From Aquisphaera giovannonii (lineage in GTDB: Bacteria > Planctomycetota > Planctomycetia > Isosphaerales > Isosphaeraceae), in assembly GCF_008087625.1 (NCBI RefSeq), contig NZ_CP042997.1:248001-312000 (forward strand): a stretch of DNA of 64,000 nucleotides. The letters are read 5' to 3'. The notes under the pieces were generated by a model. The model was not told the DNA's origin. It did no database searches and saw only the letters and a list, made by a program, of their open reading frames with translations. Below are positions 48,445 through 55,622 of the stretch, piece by piece. A program made the translations under genes and the position numbers. How positions within the stretch are numbered: the first letter of the stretch is position 1; each line of letters begins with the position of its first letter.

Positions 48445-49584
48445 TCACTTGACCTCTCCGAGTTTGCCCCGGTCAGCGAGGAGTTTTCGCACCCGGTCGA
48501 TCGGCATCCCTTGATTGTAGATGTATTTGGCGTCCGCCGGCCAATCCATTGCCCCGGCGTGGTGCAGGGCGACCAGCTCAAACTTCGTGTTAAAGCACGG
48601 CGAGCCGGACGAACCCTTCCTTGTGTTCACGCCGTACACCACGCGGGTGCCGTTGGCGTTAAGGCCGCGGACAGCTGGCTTCTCCCAATCGTACTGGAGG
48701 GGCAGCGGCTTCTGCGTTGGCGGGTCGTATGGGTGCTGGATGATAAACAGACCGGCGTCGGGCTTCAGGTCGGCCGGGTTCACCGGACCCGCCGGCAGCG
48801 TCAGGAACCCTCGCGTCATCCCGCTGGCCGGCTCGGCGCCGGGCGAGCCCTCCGTCCGGAGCACGGCGTAGTCGAGGCAGTAGTCGGGCCGGGTGTCGGC
48901 CAGTCGCTGGGCGATCGGTTCGGCGGCCACGTCCCTCGGGTCGTACGGGGAGTGATCGATTAGCCACCCCTGGTCGTCGTCCACGAGGCGATGCACGGTC
49001 CCGCCGTCTGTCGTCCCGGCGCTCGTCGTACGGTAATCGAACAGTAACTCTACGTCCTTCCGGTTCGCCGTGGTGACAAGCTCGACTACGTGCCAGTTCG
49101 TCAGCAACGTCGAATCGCCGATTAGAAACCCTGTCCCGTAGGCAGTCGCGCCGTTAACGGGATACGAGATCTGACAGATCGCGTTGGCGATGGCGCCGAG
49201 CCGGTTCAGGAGCGACCCGAAGTCCGCAAACCCTCGGATCGGGTCGAGCATCCGTTCGAGCTCAGCGGACTCCGAGGCCACCTCCGCGATGGCGTTCGGC
49301 GGCTGGAACGCGATCCCATGACGCCAGGCGAACTCGGCGAGTCGTCCGTTGTCCGGCCGCGGTCTCAGCAGGGCTTGGAGCAGCTTGTCGATCCACCACT
49401 TGGCGTTGTAGTACTTGACTAGATTGAGCAGGAGGGTCGGATACCTGATGTGCAGTCCCCCATGCCTCTCGATCGAGTCGTTCAACGCTAAGATCACGGG
49501 GTCCAGCAGATCCGGGCTGGGGAAGCCGTCCTCGATGGCGTTGATGAGAATCGGGATCTCGTTGAGCAGGATTTGCATCGCCAT
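48445..49584 (-). CDS. EAD1-type adaptor fused to active trypsin-like protease
   Basis: 379 residues. N-terminal adaptor domain (IPILINAIEDGFPSPDLLDPVILALNDSI ... WWIDKLLQALLRPRPDNGRL), then a chymotrypsin-like peptidase with an intact triad: His165 in LLTNWHVVEL, Asp238 in DYCLDYAVLRTE, Ser328 in KGSSGSPCFN. No signal peptide, so it should act in the cytoplasm, as a protease effector released or activated by the STAND switch. ATG 49584 starts 1 base after the stop of the upstream gene, with GAGAGG 7 bases before. Confidence 0.78.
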   Translation of the reverse strand: MAMQILLNEIPILINAIEDGFPSPDLLDPVILALNDSIERHGGLHIRYPTLLLNLVKYYNAKWWIDKLLQALLRPRPDNGRLAEFAWRHGIAFQPPNAIAEVASESAELERMLDPIRGFADFGSLLNRLGAIANAICQISYPVNGATAYGTGFLIGDSTLLTNWHVVELVTTANRKDVELLFDYRTTSAGTTDGGTVHRLVDDDQGWLIDHSPYDPRDVAAEPIAQRLADTRPDYCLDYAVLRTEGSPGAEPASGMTRGFLTLPAGPVNPADLKPDAGLFIIQHPYDPPTQKPLPLQYDWEKPAVRGLNANGTRVVYGVNTRKGSSGSPCFNTKFELVALHHAGAMDWPADAKYIYNQGMPIDRVRKLLADRGKLGEVK

Positions 49585-49585
49585 G

Positions 49586-50020
49586 CTACGGCCTCTCAGG
49601 GGGGAGATGAGAGCCGACCGCGAGGGGTTCTGCAACGGCTAGTGTCCAGCTGGTAGGGTCGGCTTCGATCCGAGCAACTCCGCCGAATTCCGCCTCGACC
49701 ACTAAGGTCGCGGGGGTTTGGAGGATGTGGACGCCGATCCTCGCCCCGACAACGGCCCGGACGAGGATGGTATCCACGCGGTGCATGAGGTGGACGTTGG
49801 CGTCGGCGGGGTCGTTCGTCAGGTTTCGTTCCACGCTCTCTCCCCCCAGAACGCACCACGGCTCCGGTCGATCCAGGTGTCGAGCGGCGAGACTGTCGTG
49901 CCATCGTCGGTCAACGGCTAGGTCGCCGCGCCAGGGAAGTCCACTCGCCCCGGTCGGAGCCTCCGCCCGATCAGGAGGAGAGGGGTGCAAACAGCACCGG
50001 CAAGTTCGGCTCGGCGGCAC
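49586..50020 (-). CDS. Small unknown protein, first gene of the STAND/protease operon
   Basis: 144 residues if GTG 50020 is used; the start is uncertain because no ribosome site is visible. The C-terminal 80 residues (LTNDPADANVHLMHRVDTILVRAVVGARIGVHILQ ... ARIEADPTSWTLAVAEPLAVGSHLPPERP) look like a beta-rich domain. Its stop is 1 base before the protease start, so the two are probably coupled. The middle section reads more like protein in another frame (see findings). Not recognised. Confidence 0.5.
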   Translation of the reverse strand: MPPSRTCRCCLHPSPPDRAEAPTGASGLPWRGDLAVDRRWHDSLAARHLDRPEPWCVLGGESVERNLTNDPADANVHLMHRVDTILVRAVVGARIGVHILQTPATLVVEAEFGGVARIEADPTSWTLAVAEPLAVGSHLPPERP

Positions 50021-50490
50021 TTAAGTCAGTTTTCATCACGACGGCGACCACGAACCTAGCTCGCCGGGTGGTTCTGGACGAGTTCCGCCGGCTTCGAGCC
50101 CGTCTCCAGCACTAAGCCGGCCTCTTCCAGCCCACCCCGGACTTTTCGCCGCAAGATCGTCATCCAAAAGTCTCTATACCATCTCCTTAATCGACGACAG
50201 ACGTGGAGCATCCGGACGAATTCGGCGAACCGAGGTTCAACTCGACGGGCTGGGCAGTCTTCGCCAGAGATGCGAGTCTCGCCCATAGCCGCAATTGAGT
50301 CAAGGAATAGGTCCTGTTAAGGGGATTTGGATTCTGCGCGACCCTACCCTATCGCCCCGCATCTGGATCCGCAACGCCGCCGCCGTCTTCTCCGGCATCC
50401 GCGGCGCCGTCACCCGCCAGGCCGAGCGGTCCGGAAGGGCCGAACAGGGGCCATCGCAGGCCGAAAAGGCTGGCCGAAAAGGGGCCATCG
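50021..50490. other. Island edge: upstream of the conflict operon, up to the IS4 end
   Basis: No supported gene. A short minus-strand frame at 50056-50286 has no family. GGGGCCATCGCA occurs twice (about 50451 and 50481), 30 bases apart, just outside the IS end. The operon promoter is probably here. Confidence 0.35.
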
Positions 50491-51987
50491 CAATAGTGTT
50501 CGGCCCGCCGATTGCTCTGCGGGGCTGGGCCCGCGGCGGGCCCCTTCCGGGGATCGCTGAGGCGACGTCCGGGCGGCCGATCGAGGCCCTCGGGGCGGGT
50601 GCATCGGCCGCGGCGCGATAGCAACGCGCAGCGGCGAACGCCGCGGGCTCGGCATCGAGCCGCGTGCTCAGGAGGCCGCACGCTTCGCTTCTTCGGCCCG
50701 CTTCAGCCCTCCAGGTGCGCCACCAACTCGTCCAGGCCCGCCAGCCCCGTGAAGTAGTGGCAGATCATCTCGTAGGTCCGCAGCGTCGGCTTCCGCTCCG
50801 TCCACAGGCTGATCAGCAGGCACGCGATGATGGCGCAGTACGCCTGGATCTCGATCCCCGCCTCGTGCGTGCTCAGCAGCCGCCGGCAGCCGAGCACGTG
50901 CTTGAAGAACCGGAAGAACAGCTCGATCGTCCACCTATGCTTGTATATGTTCGCGATAATCTCGGCCGGCACGTCGAGGAGGCTCGTGGCGATCCGCAGG
51001 ATGCCGTCGCTGGACGGGCCCGCCGTGCCGCCCTTGCGGCCGCCTCGCTTCGTGTGCGGCGTCGTCCTCACCATCACGATCCGCACCGGGTGGCCCGGCC
51101 GCTCGCCTTCCTTCCGATCGCCGCCGAGGTTCACGACGACGTCGCGGATCACCCCGGCGGCCTTCGCCGCCTCGGTGACCGGCCGCTCCTCGACCACGTC
51201 CATGAGGTTGGTGTTGTCGCGGACCCGGCAGACGTAGCTGCTGCCGGCCGCGACGATGTCGCGGAAGAGGGTGAACTGGGCGTACCACCGGTCCATGACG
51301 TAGCAATGGTCCGGCTCCAGTCGGTCGCGGAGCCGGTTCTTCTCGTCGTCCTTGCCGCTGTTGGAGGCGCGGGTGACGTCGATCCGCACCGGCACGCCGC
51401 GGTCGATGTCGAAGTGGGTGTGCAGCCGCCAGCCGCTGTGCGAGCCGCCGTTCTTGTCGCCCATGAAGGCGGCCTCGGTGATCGACTTGAGCGTCTTGAC
51501 GACGCTGCCGTCGACCGCCGTCAGCGCGTGCGCCAGGTGGCCCTGGCGGACGTCGCGGACCGGCCCGGCGTCGGCGGCCAGGGCGTCGATGATCCCCAGG
51601 AGGCGGCCCGGCTCGAAGACCTCCACGGCCTCCGACAGCGAGCCCAGCGACGCCCGCGAGCAGCCGAGCTTGCGCTGCACGTTGCGGAGCCCGCTGACCT
51701 GCTGGATGGCCCGCAGCGAGCGGACCACGGGGTTGAACATCGAGAGCAGGACGAGCATGCAGTACTGGTCATAGAACAGGCAGCGATTGCCCGCCTTGTC
51801 GCGGCCGCAGCCGACCTCGTGCAGGGCGTCGAGCATCGGCAGGAGCCGCTCGACGTACTTCACGCCCCGGATATCCCGGGATTTCAGAGGTTCGGCCGCG
51901 CGCTTCGCCATCCCCGAGTCCTCGCCGCCTGGAAGGCAACCTCAGTCCGGGCGAAATATCGCGCAAATCTCGTGCCGAACACTATTG
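50491..51987 (-). mobile_element. IS4-family insertion sequence, copy B (complete)
   Basis: 1497 bases bounded by CAATAGTGTTCGGC (50491-50504) and GCCGAACACTATTG (51974-51987), perfect 14-base inverted repeats. It is nearly identical to copy A at 1-1270, in opposite orientation. Outside the 51987 end lies GGGACATCCC, similar to the GGGACATTCC beside copy A. No target duplication was found. Confidence 0.88.
50703..51911 (-). CDS. IS4-family transposase (complete, C-terminal tail shifted)
   Basis: 402 residues with the DDE motif and YREK signature (YKHRWTIELFFRFFK). The N-terminus MAKRAAEPLKSRDIRGVKYVERLLPMLDALHEVGCGRDKAGNRCLF supplies the part missing from copy A. It ends in VAHLEG because one G is absent from a GGGG run; copy A continues LKRAEEAKRAAS. 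Loss of 13 charged residues may or may not reduce activity. Confidence 0.9.
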   Translation of the reverse strand: MAKRAAEPLKSRDIRGVKYVERLLPMLDALHEVGCGRDKAGNRCLFYDQYCMLVLLSMFNPVVRSLRAIQQVSGLRNVQRKLGCSRASLGSLSEAVEVFEPGRLLGIIDALAADAGPVRDVRQGHLAHALTAVDGSVVKTLKSITEAAFMGDKNGGSHSGWRLHTHFDIDRGVPVRIDVTRASNSGKDDEKNRLRDRLEPDHCYVMDRWYAQFTLFRDIVAAGSSYVCRVRDNTNLMDVVEERPVTEAAKAAGVIRDVVVNLGGDRKEGERPGHPVRIVMVRTTPHTKRGGRKGGTAGPSSDGILRIATSLLDVPAEIIANIYKHRWTIELFFRFFKHVLGCRRLLSTHEAGIEIQAYCAIIACLLISLWTERKPTLRTYEMICHYFTGLAGLDELVAHLEG

Positions 51988-52202
51988 GGGACATCCCGCG
52001 ATTTCCCGGCAAGGTCAGCAACCTGGATAATCGTCCTGCACTTGCCGCTATTTCAAGGGCGAGAGTAGGAAGACATCGCACTTCGACCGCTTGTTGACTG
52101 GCATGAGAAGCCCGATAGCTGCGTCAATGGTCGCTTCGGAGGATTCGCTTGTTGCGATTATTGCGATCTCCTGTAGGGTGGATCGATTGACGGAGGCATC
52201 GC
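51988..52202. other. Short spacer before the toxin-antitoxin pair
   Basis: 215 bases. TTGCGATTATTGCGAT near 52153-52170 is a short direct repeat that could be an operator of the toxin-antitoxin genes. Nothing else seen. Confidence 0.4.
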
Positions 52203-52658
52203 ATGACCTCGATTCGCGAGACGACGCCGGATGCGGCGGACGTGCTGATGGCGCGAGAGTCCCTGGTGCGGATCGACCGGATGCTCGACGGCGGCGCGGT
52301 CGATCTGCGGGCGGCCGCTCCGGGCGGGGGAGATGCCGGCGGCGAGGCCCGGCTGCCGGTGGCGGCGGTCCGGGCGCTCAGGGACATCCTGGCGGAGATG
52401 GCCCAGGGGCGGGCGGTCGCGATGGTGCCGATCCAGGCCGAGCTGACGACGCAGCAGGCGGCCGGCCTCCTCAACGTCTCTCGGCCGTACCTCATCGGCC
52501 TGCTCGAGGCCGGCCGGATCCCGTTCCGCCTGGTGGGCCAGCATCGTCGCGTGCGGCTCGACGACTTGCTGGAGTACCGCCGCAGGGATGACGAGGCCCG
52601 GGGCCGCATCGCCGACGAGCTCGCGGCGGACGCCCAGGAGCTGGGCATGGGATACTGA
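52203..52658 (+). CDS. Excisionase-type HTH protein, putative antitoxin
   Basis: 151 residues with GGAGG 6 bases before the ATG. The C-terminal half has an excisionase/MerR-like [51 protein letters not shown]. Its stop overlaps the start of the PIN gene (TGATG). This pair matches the HTH-PIN toxin-antitoxin arrangement, in which the antitoxin binds the PIN nuclease and represses the operon. Repression is inferred. Confidence 0.75.
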   Translation: MTSIRETTPDAADVLMARESLVRIDRMLDGGAVDLRAAAPGGGDAGGEARLPVAAVRALRDILAEMAQGRAVAMVPIQAELTTQQAAGLLNVSRPYLIGLLEAGRIPFRLVGQHRRVRLDDLLEYRRRDDEARGRIADELAADAQELGMGY

Positions 52659-53221
52659 TGGAGCCGGTCCCGACCGCCATCGTCGACGCGTGCGTCCTGT
52701 ATTCCGCCCCCGTCCGCGACCTGCTCGTGCGGCCCGCCCAGGCGGGGGTCTTCCACGCCCGATGGACCGCCGACATCCACGACGAATGGATCCGCAACGT
52801 CCTGAAGAACAATCCCCGGCTCACCCGGCCCCGGCTGGAGCGCACTCGGTCGCTGATGGATGCCGCCGTCCGCGACTGCCTGGTGACCGGCTACGCGGAC
52901 CTGATCGACTCCCTGACGCTCCCGGATGCGGATGATCGGCATGTCCTGGCCGCCGCGATTCGCGCGGGCGCCTCGCTGATCCTCACATTCAACCTCAAGG
53001 ATTTCCCGCCCGGGGATCTCGCCCCGCACGGCGTGACGGCCCGCCACCCGGGCGCCCTCCTGGCCGATCTGCTGGACGCGTTCCCCGACGAGTTCCTCAA
53101 GGCGATCCGGCTCCAGAGGGAGGCCCTGAAGGACCCGCCCATGTCCGCGGAGGACCTCCTTGCCCGATTGGAGACGGCGGGCCTCGCTCGGACCGCGACC
53201 CGACTGCGGCAACGCGGCTGA
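52658..53221 (+). CDS. PIN-domain ribonuclease, putative toxin
   Basis: 187 residues. PIN fold with acidic residues in PTAIVDACVLYSAPVRDLL, ADIHDEWIRN, LPDADDRHVLAAAIRAGASLILTFNLKDFP, the layout of PIN_3-like VapC relatives that cleave RNA using metal ions. The C-terminal tail (SAEDLLARLETAGLARTATRLRQRG) is helical and could hold an antitoxin-binding segment. Overlaps the antitoxin gene by one base. Confidence 0.78.
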   Translation: MEPVPTAIVDACVLYSAPVRDLLVRPAQAGVFHARWTADIHDEWIRNVLKNNPRLTRPRLERTRSLMDAAVRDCLVTGYADLIDSLTLPDADDRHVLAAAIRAGASLILTFNLKDFPPGDLAPHGVTARHPGALLADLLDAFPDEFLKAIRLQREALKDPPMSAEDLLARLETAGLARTATRLRQRG

Positions 53222-53271
53222 TCCGGAAGCCCCCCCCCGTCATGCGCCCGTGAAATCCGCGTTCCTCATCC

Positions 53272-53377
53272 CGGGATCGTGTTGGGTAAGAGCTGCGAGA
53301 ATGCGCGCTCGCGGCGGACTGCCCCTCATCCTCGACGCGGAGGCACACGGCGATGGCGATCGAGGCCCAGGCCCAGG
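53272..53377 (+). repeat. 106-bp duplication, copy 1, with truncated gene start
   Basis: Identical to 55517-55622 at 105 of 106 bases as I read it. The segment covers the upstream region and the first nine codons of the gene at 55598. Here the frame ATG 53353 MAIEAQAQ runs into the minisatellite, so it is a 5' gene fragment with its own former ribosome-binding region. Confidence 0.85.
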
Positions 53378-53503
53378 GAGCCAACGGGGTCACAGGGAGC
53401 CAACGGGGGGAGCCAACGGGGTCACGGGGGGAGCCAACGGGGGGAGCCAACGGGGGGGGAGCCAACGAAGGAGCCAACGGGGGAGGAGCCAACGGGGTCA
53501 TTC
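53376..53503. repeat. AGCCAACG minisatellite
   Basis: Eight AGCCAACG cores with variable spacers (GGGGTCACAGGG, GGGGG, GGGGTCACGGG, GAAGG). The array starts inside the truncated gene copy and ends in AGCCAACGGGGTCATTCT, as does the smaller array at 55148-55200. Confidence 0.8.
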
Positions 53504-53840
53504 TGATTGCCCTCACCGTTCTGGGAAACCTGGGCAAGCCGGTTGCCAATTCCTTCGGCTTTCCGTGGGGCATAGGGACGCACAGGGGCCGTGAGTAGGG
53601 GGCTCAAGGAACTGACGAGTCGGCACTGCCGCCGAGTGGGAGGTGGGAAGCTCGTCGCCGCAGCGAGAGAGCCTGGTGGAGCGGTCGATGGGGCTCGCTC
53701 AGGGGTGCAGATGGGTCTTCATCCAGGAGGGCCTCGTGGTTCGCGGGACGGCCCGACTCCTCTGCAGGGGCGCCACGGTGACGCGACCGGTCGCCGACAG
53801 CCCGCGGATCGAGCCATCGTCGCGATCGACGTGAAAAGGC

Positions 53841-53960
53841 TCATCCCAGGCGTCGGGCCGCAGCGAGGACCAGGGAGCCGGCCTCGTCGTTCAGGATGAC
53901 ACGCTCCGGGAGGCGGTCGCTGGAGGAATCCTCGAGGGTCCCGGCGTCGAGCGGGCTCAT
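53841..53960 (-). pseudogene. Third partial copy of the Rpn-like tail module
   Basis: 39 residues, MSPLDAGTLEDSSSDRLPERVILNDEAGSLVLAAARRLG. It is homologous to the first part of the tail modules at 53957-54205 and at the end of the Rpn-like gene (DSSS..L.ER.I pattern). Its ATG overlaps the stop of the previous module (ATGA). It may be a decaying duplicate. Confidence 0.55.
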
Positions 53961-54205
53961 GATGGGTCGGCCGTCCCGAGCAGGTCGTCCCGGGACTGGG
54001 CCGTCGACACGGCGACCGCGAGCGCGTCGAGACGATCCAGCTCGTCGATCGACGCGAGCCGGGCCGATGCCTCCTCGGGGGCCGGCCCGAAGCGCCGGGT
54101 GGCGAGTCTCTGGGCGATCTCGCGGGTGTTTTCCGTGCGGATCAGCCTTTCCAGGAGATGGTCGCTGGAGGAGTCCTTGAGGATCCTGGCGTCGAGCCGG
54201 CTCAT
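53957..54205 (-). CDS. Duplicated Rpn-like tail module (82 residues)
   Basis: SRLDARILKDSSSDHLLERLIRTENTREIAQRLATRRFGPAPEEASARLASIDELDRLDAL ... DDLLG. It aligns along its whole length with the C-terminus of the gene at 54228-55103 (SLLDSKILKDSSSYRLLERLIRIDESRALLLALATRRFGPP ...). It is a free-standing copy of the module, 22 bases after the parent gene, with an ATG. Whether it is expressed is unknown. Confidence 0.6.
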   Translation of the reverse strand: MSRLDARILKDSSSDHLLERLIRTENTREIAQRLATRRFGPAPEEASARLASIDELDRLDALAVAVSTAQSRDDLLGTADPS

Positions 54206-54227
54206 CCTGGGTGCCGCTCGTATCCCA

Positions 54228-55103
54228 TCAGCCCTGCTTCTGCCCTGCCAGGAGTTCATCCCAGCCGGAGACGGAATCGAGGCTCAGGCACAGGCCTTGA
54301 AGCCGATCGTGGTCGTCGATGCCATCCAGGTCCGCCTTCTGGGACCCGGTCGGCGGGCCGAACCGGCGTGTCGCCAGGGCGAGCAGGAGGGCGCGAGACT
54401 CGTCGATTCGGATCAACCGCTCCAACAGGCGATAGCTGGAGGAGTCCTTGAGGATCTTGGAGTCGAGCAGGCTCATGTTCAGGGTCCCGAAGAAGAGGGT
54501 GGCGATCGTCTCTTCCGCGAACCGGAGGCCGGCGAGCAGGAACGTCGAGTTCATCAGGCGGGCCGCTTCCGGCCCGGAGCTTTCGCGTGCCAGTCGTTCG
54601 TCGATGCGATGGATGACGGACCGTGCGGCCTCCGGCGGGGCGTCGGCCAGCAGGGCCAGCGGCAGGAGGCTCAATGGGCCGCGGAGGATCGTCTCGGCCG
54701 ATTGCTGCCAGGTCCGCACGACGCCGAAGCGGAAGTCGTGGACCGGGCGGCCGTCGGGGAGCCGGAGGCCCAGGCTGCCGGTCATCCCCGGGCCGTCGGC
54801 CTCGGGACGTAGCAGCACGGCCACGCTCCAGACCCGGGCCCCGTGGCGATAATCCAGCAGCGCATTATAACGCAGGAGCCGGCGAGGCAGGGTCGCGTCG
54901 GACGAGGATTGCATCTCCACGTGCACGAGGTATGGGTCGGGCCCGCCGACGCGGTAGACCATGTCGGCCTCGGTCGTGACGGTGGAGAGGTCGGCATCGA
55001 GGACTTCGACCGGCCCAGCGGGCCGCAGGCCCAGGTAGACGAGCAGGGCGGCCGGGTCGGCCTGGAACAGATCCTTGGTCGTCGCGTCGAACGGCTTCGC
55101 CAT
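54228..55103 (-). CDS. PD-(D/E)XK nuclease-family (Rpn/transposase-like) protein
   Basis: 291 residues from ATG 55103 (MAKPFDATTKDLF; GGAG 10 bases upstream). The N-terminal domain has DMVYRV, YLVHVEMQSSSDATLPRRLLRYNALLDYRHG, a PD-(D/E)XK-type core of the recombination-promoting nuclease/putative transposase family. The C-terminal ~80 residues form the module duplicated downstream. Rpn proteins are mobile-element nucleases or defence toxins. Catalytic Asp and Glu-x-Gln are visible, activity not shown. Confidence 0.75.
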   Translation of the reverse strand: MAKPFDATTKDLFQADPAALLVYLGLRPAGPVEVLDADLSTVTTEADMVYRVGGPDPYLVHVEMQSSSDATLPRRLLRYNALLDYRHGARVWSVAVLLRPEADGPGMTGSLGLRLPDGRPVHDFRFGVVRTWQQSAETILRGPLSLLPLALLADAPPEAARSVIHRIDERLARESSGPEAARLMNSTFLLAGLRFAEETIATLFFGTLNMSLLDSKILKDSSSYRLLERLIRIDESRALLLALATRRFGPPTGSQKADLDGIDDHDRLQGLCLSLDSVSGWDELLAGQKQG

Positions 55104-55597
55104 GCCCCGCCAACTCCGAATTGGGACTCGATATCTATCCCACAGGGGAGCCAACGGGGGCAAGTGTAGCTAACGGGGGGTGAGCCAACGGGGTCATTCT
55201 CGAGCTTACCTCCGCCCCCGGCCGCCAGTCTGTGCCGCGGCAGGCGTTCCTCCTCCCGGGCGCCGTCCCGGCTCGCGGCCGACGGACCGTCACCGGTCGG
55301 GGCCAGGAGCCCCGAAGGGCCATCGTGATCTCCCCTCGAGGTAGGTAGGGGAGCCAGGCCGCCGGCTTGAGTGCCTGGTTTCGCTGCGAAGGCCAGGGGA
55401 CGTCGATGAGGGGCGTCGCGTCGGTTGCTGGAGCGGCGCCGCGGCGATTGCCCCGTGTGGCCGCGGCAGGTCTTCGCGCCTCTTCGGCATCGTCATGAAA
55501 CCGATTTTGCTCGCGTCGGGATCGTGTTGGGTAAGAGCTGCGAGAATGCGCGCTCGCGGCGGACTGCCCCTCATCCTCGACGCGGAGGCACACGGCG
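55104..55597. other. Intergenic, upstream of the Rpn-like gene and of the gene at 55598
   Basis: Divergent promoter region. It holds the small AGCCAACG array (55148-55200) and the second 106-base copy (55517-55622). Nothing coding was seen. Confidence 0.45.
55148..55200. repeat. AGCCAACG array, small copy
   Basis: Three units, one mutated (AGCTAACG): AGCCAACGGGGGC, AGCTAACGGGGGG, AGCCAACGGGGTCATTCT. The last unit matches the end of the array at 53376-53503. Confidence 0.7.
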
Positions 55598-55622
55598 ATG
55601 GCGACCGAGGCCCAGGCCCAGG
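55517..55622 (+). repeat. 106-bp duplication, copy 2
   Basis: Upstream region and first codons of the gene at 55598. It differs from 53272-53377 at one base (GAC against GAT, changing Thr to Ile). Confidence 0.85.

Larger units (their letters stand above)
53222..53840. other. Repeat-rich spacer
   Basis: Contains a 106-base duplication (53272-53377) and the AGCCAACG minisatellite (53376-53503), described separately. The rest to 53840 has no supported gene. Confidence 0.45.

Noticed and set aside
52124-53212. Minus-strand frame opposite the toxin-antitoxin pair
   Set aside because: Shadow of two well-supported overlapping plus-strand genes.
53376-53503. AGCCAACG array as CRISPR
   Set aside because: Core is 8 bases and spacers are 5-15 bases of G-rich filler, so it is a minisatellite.
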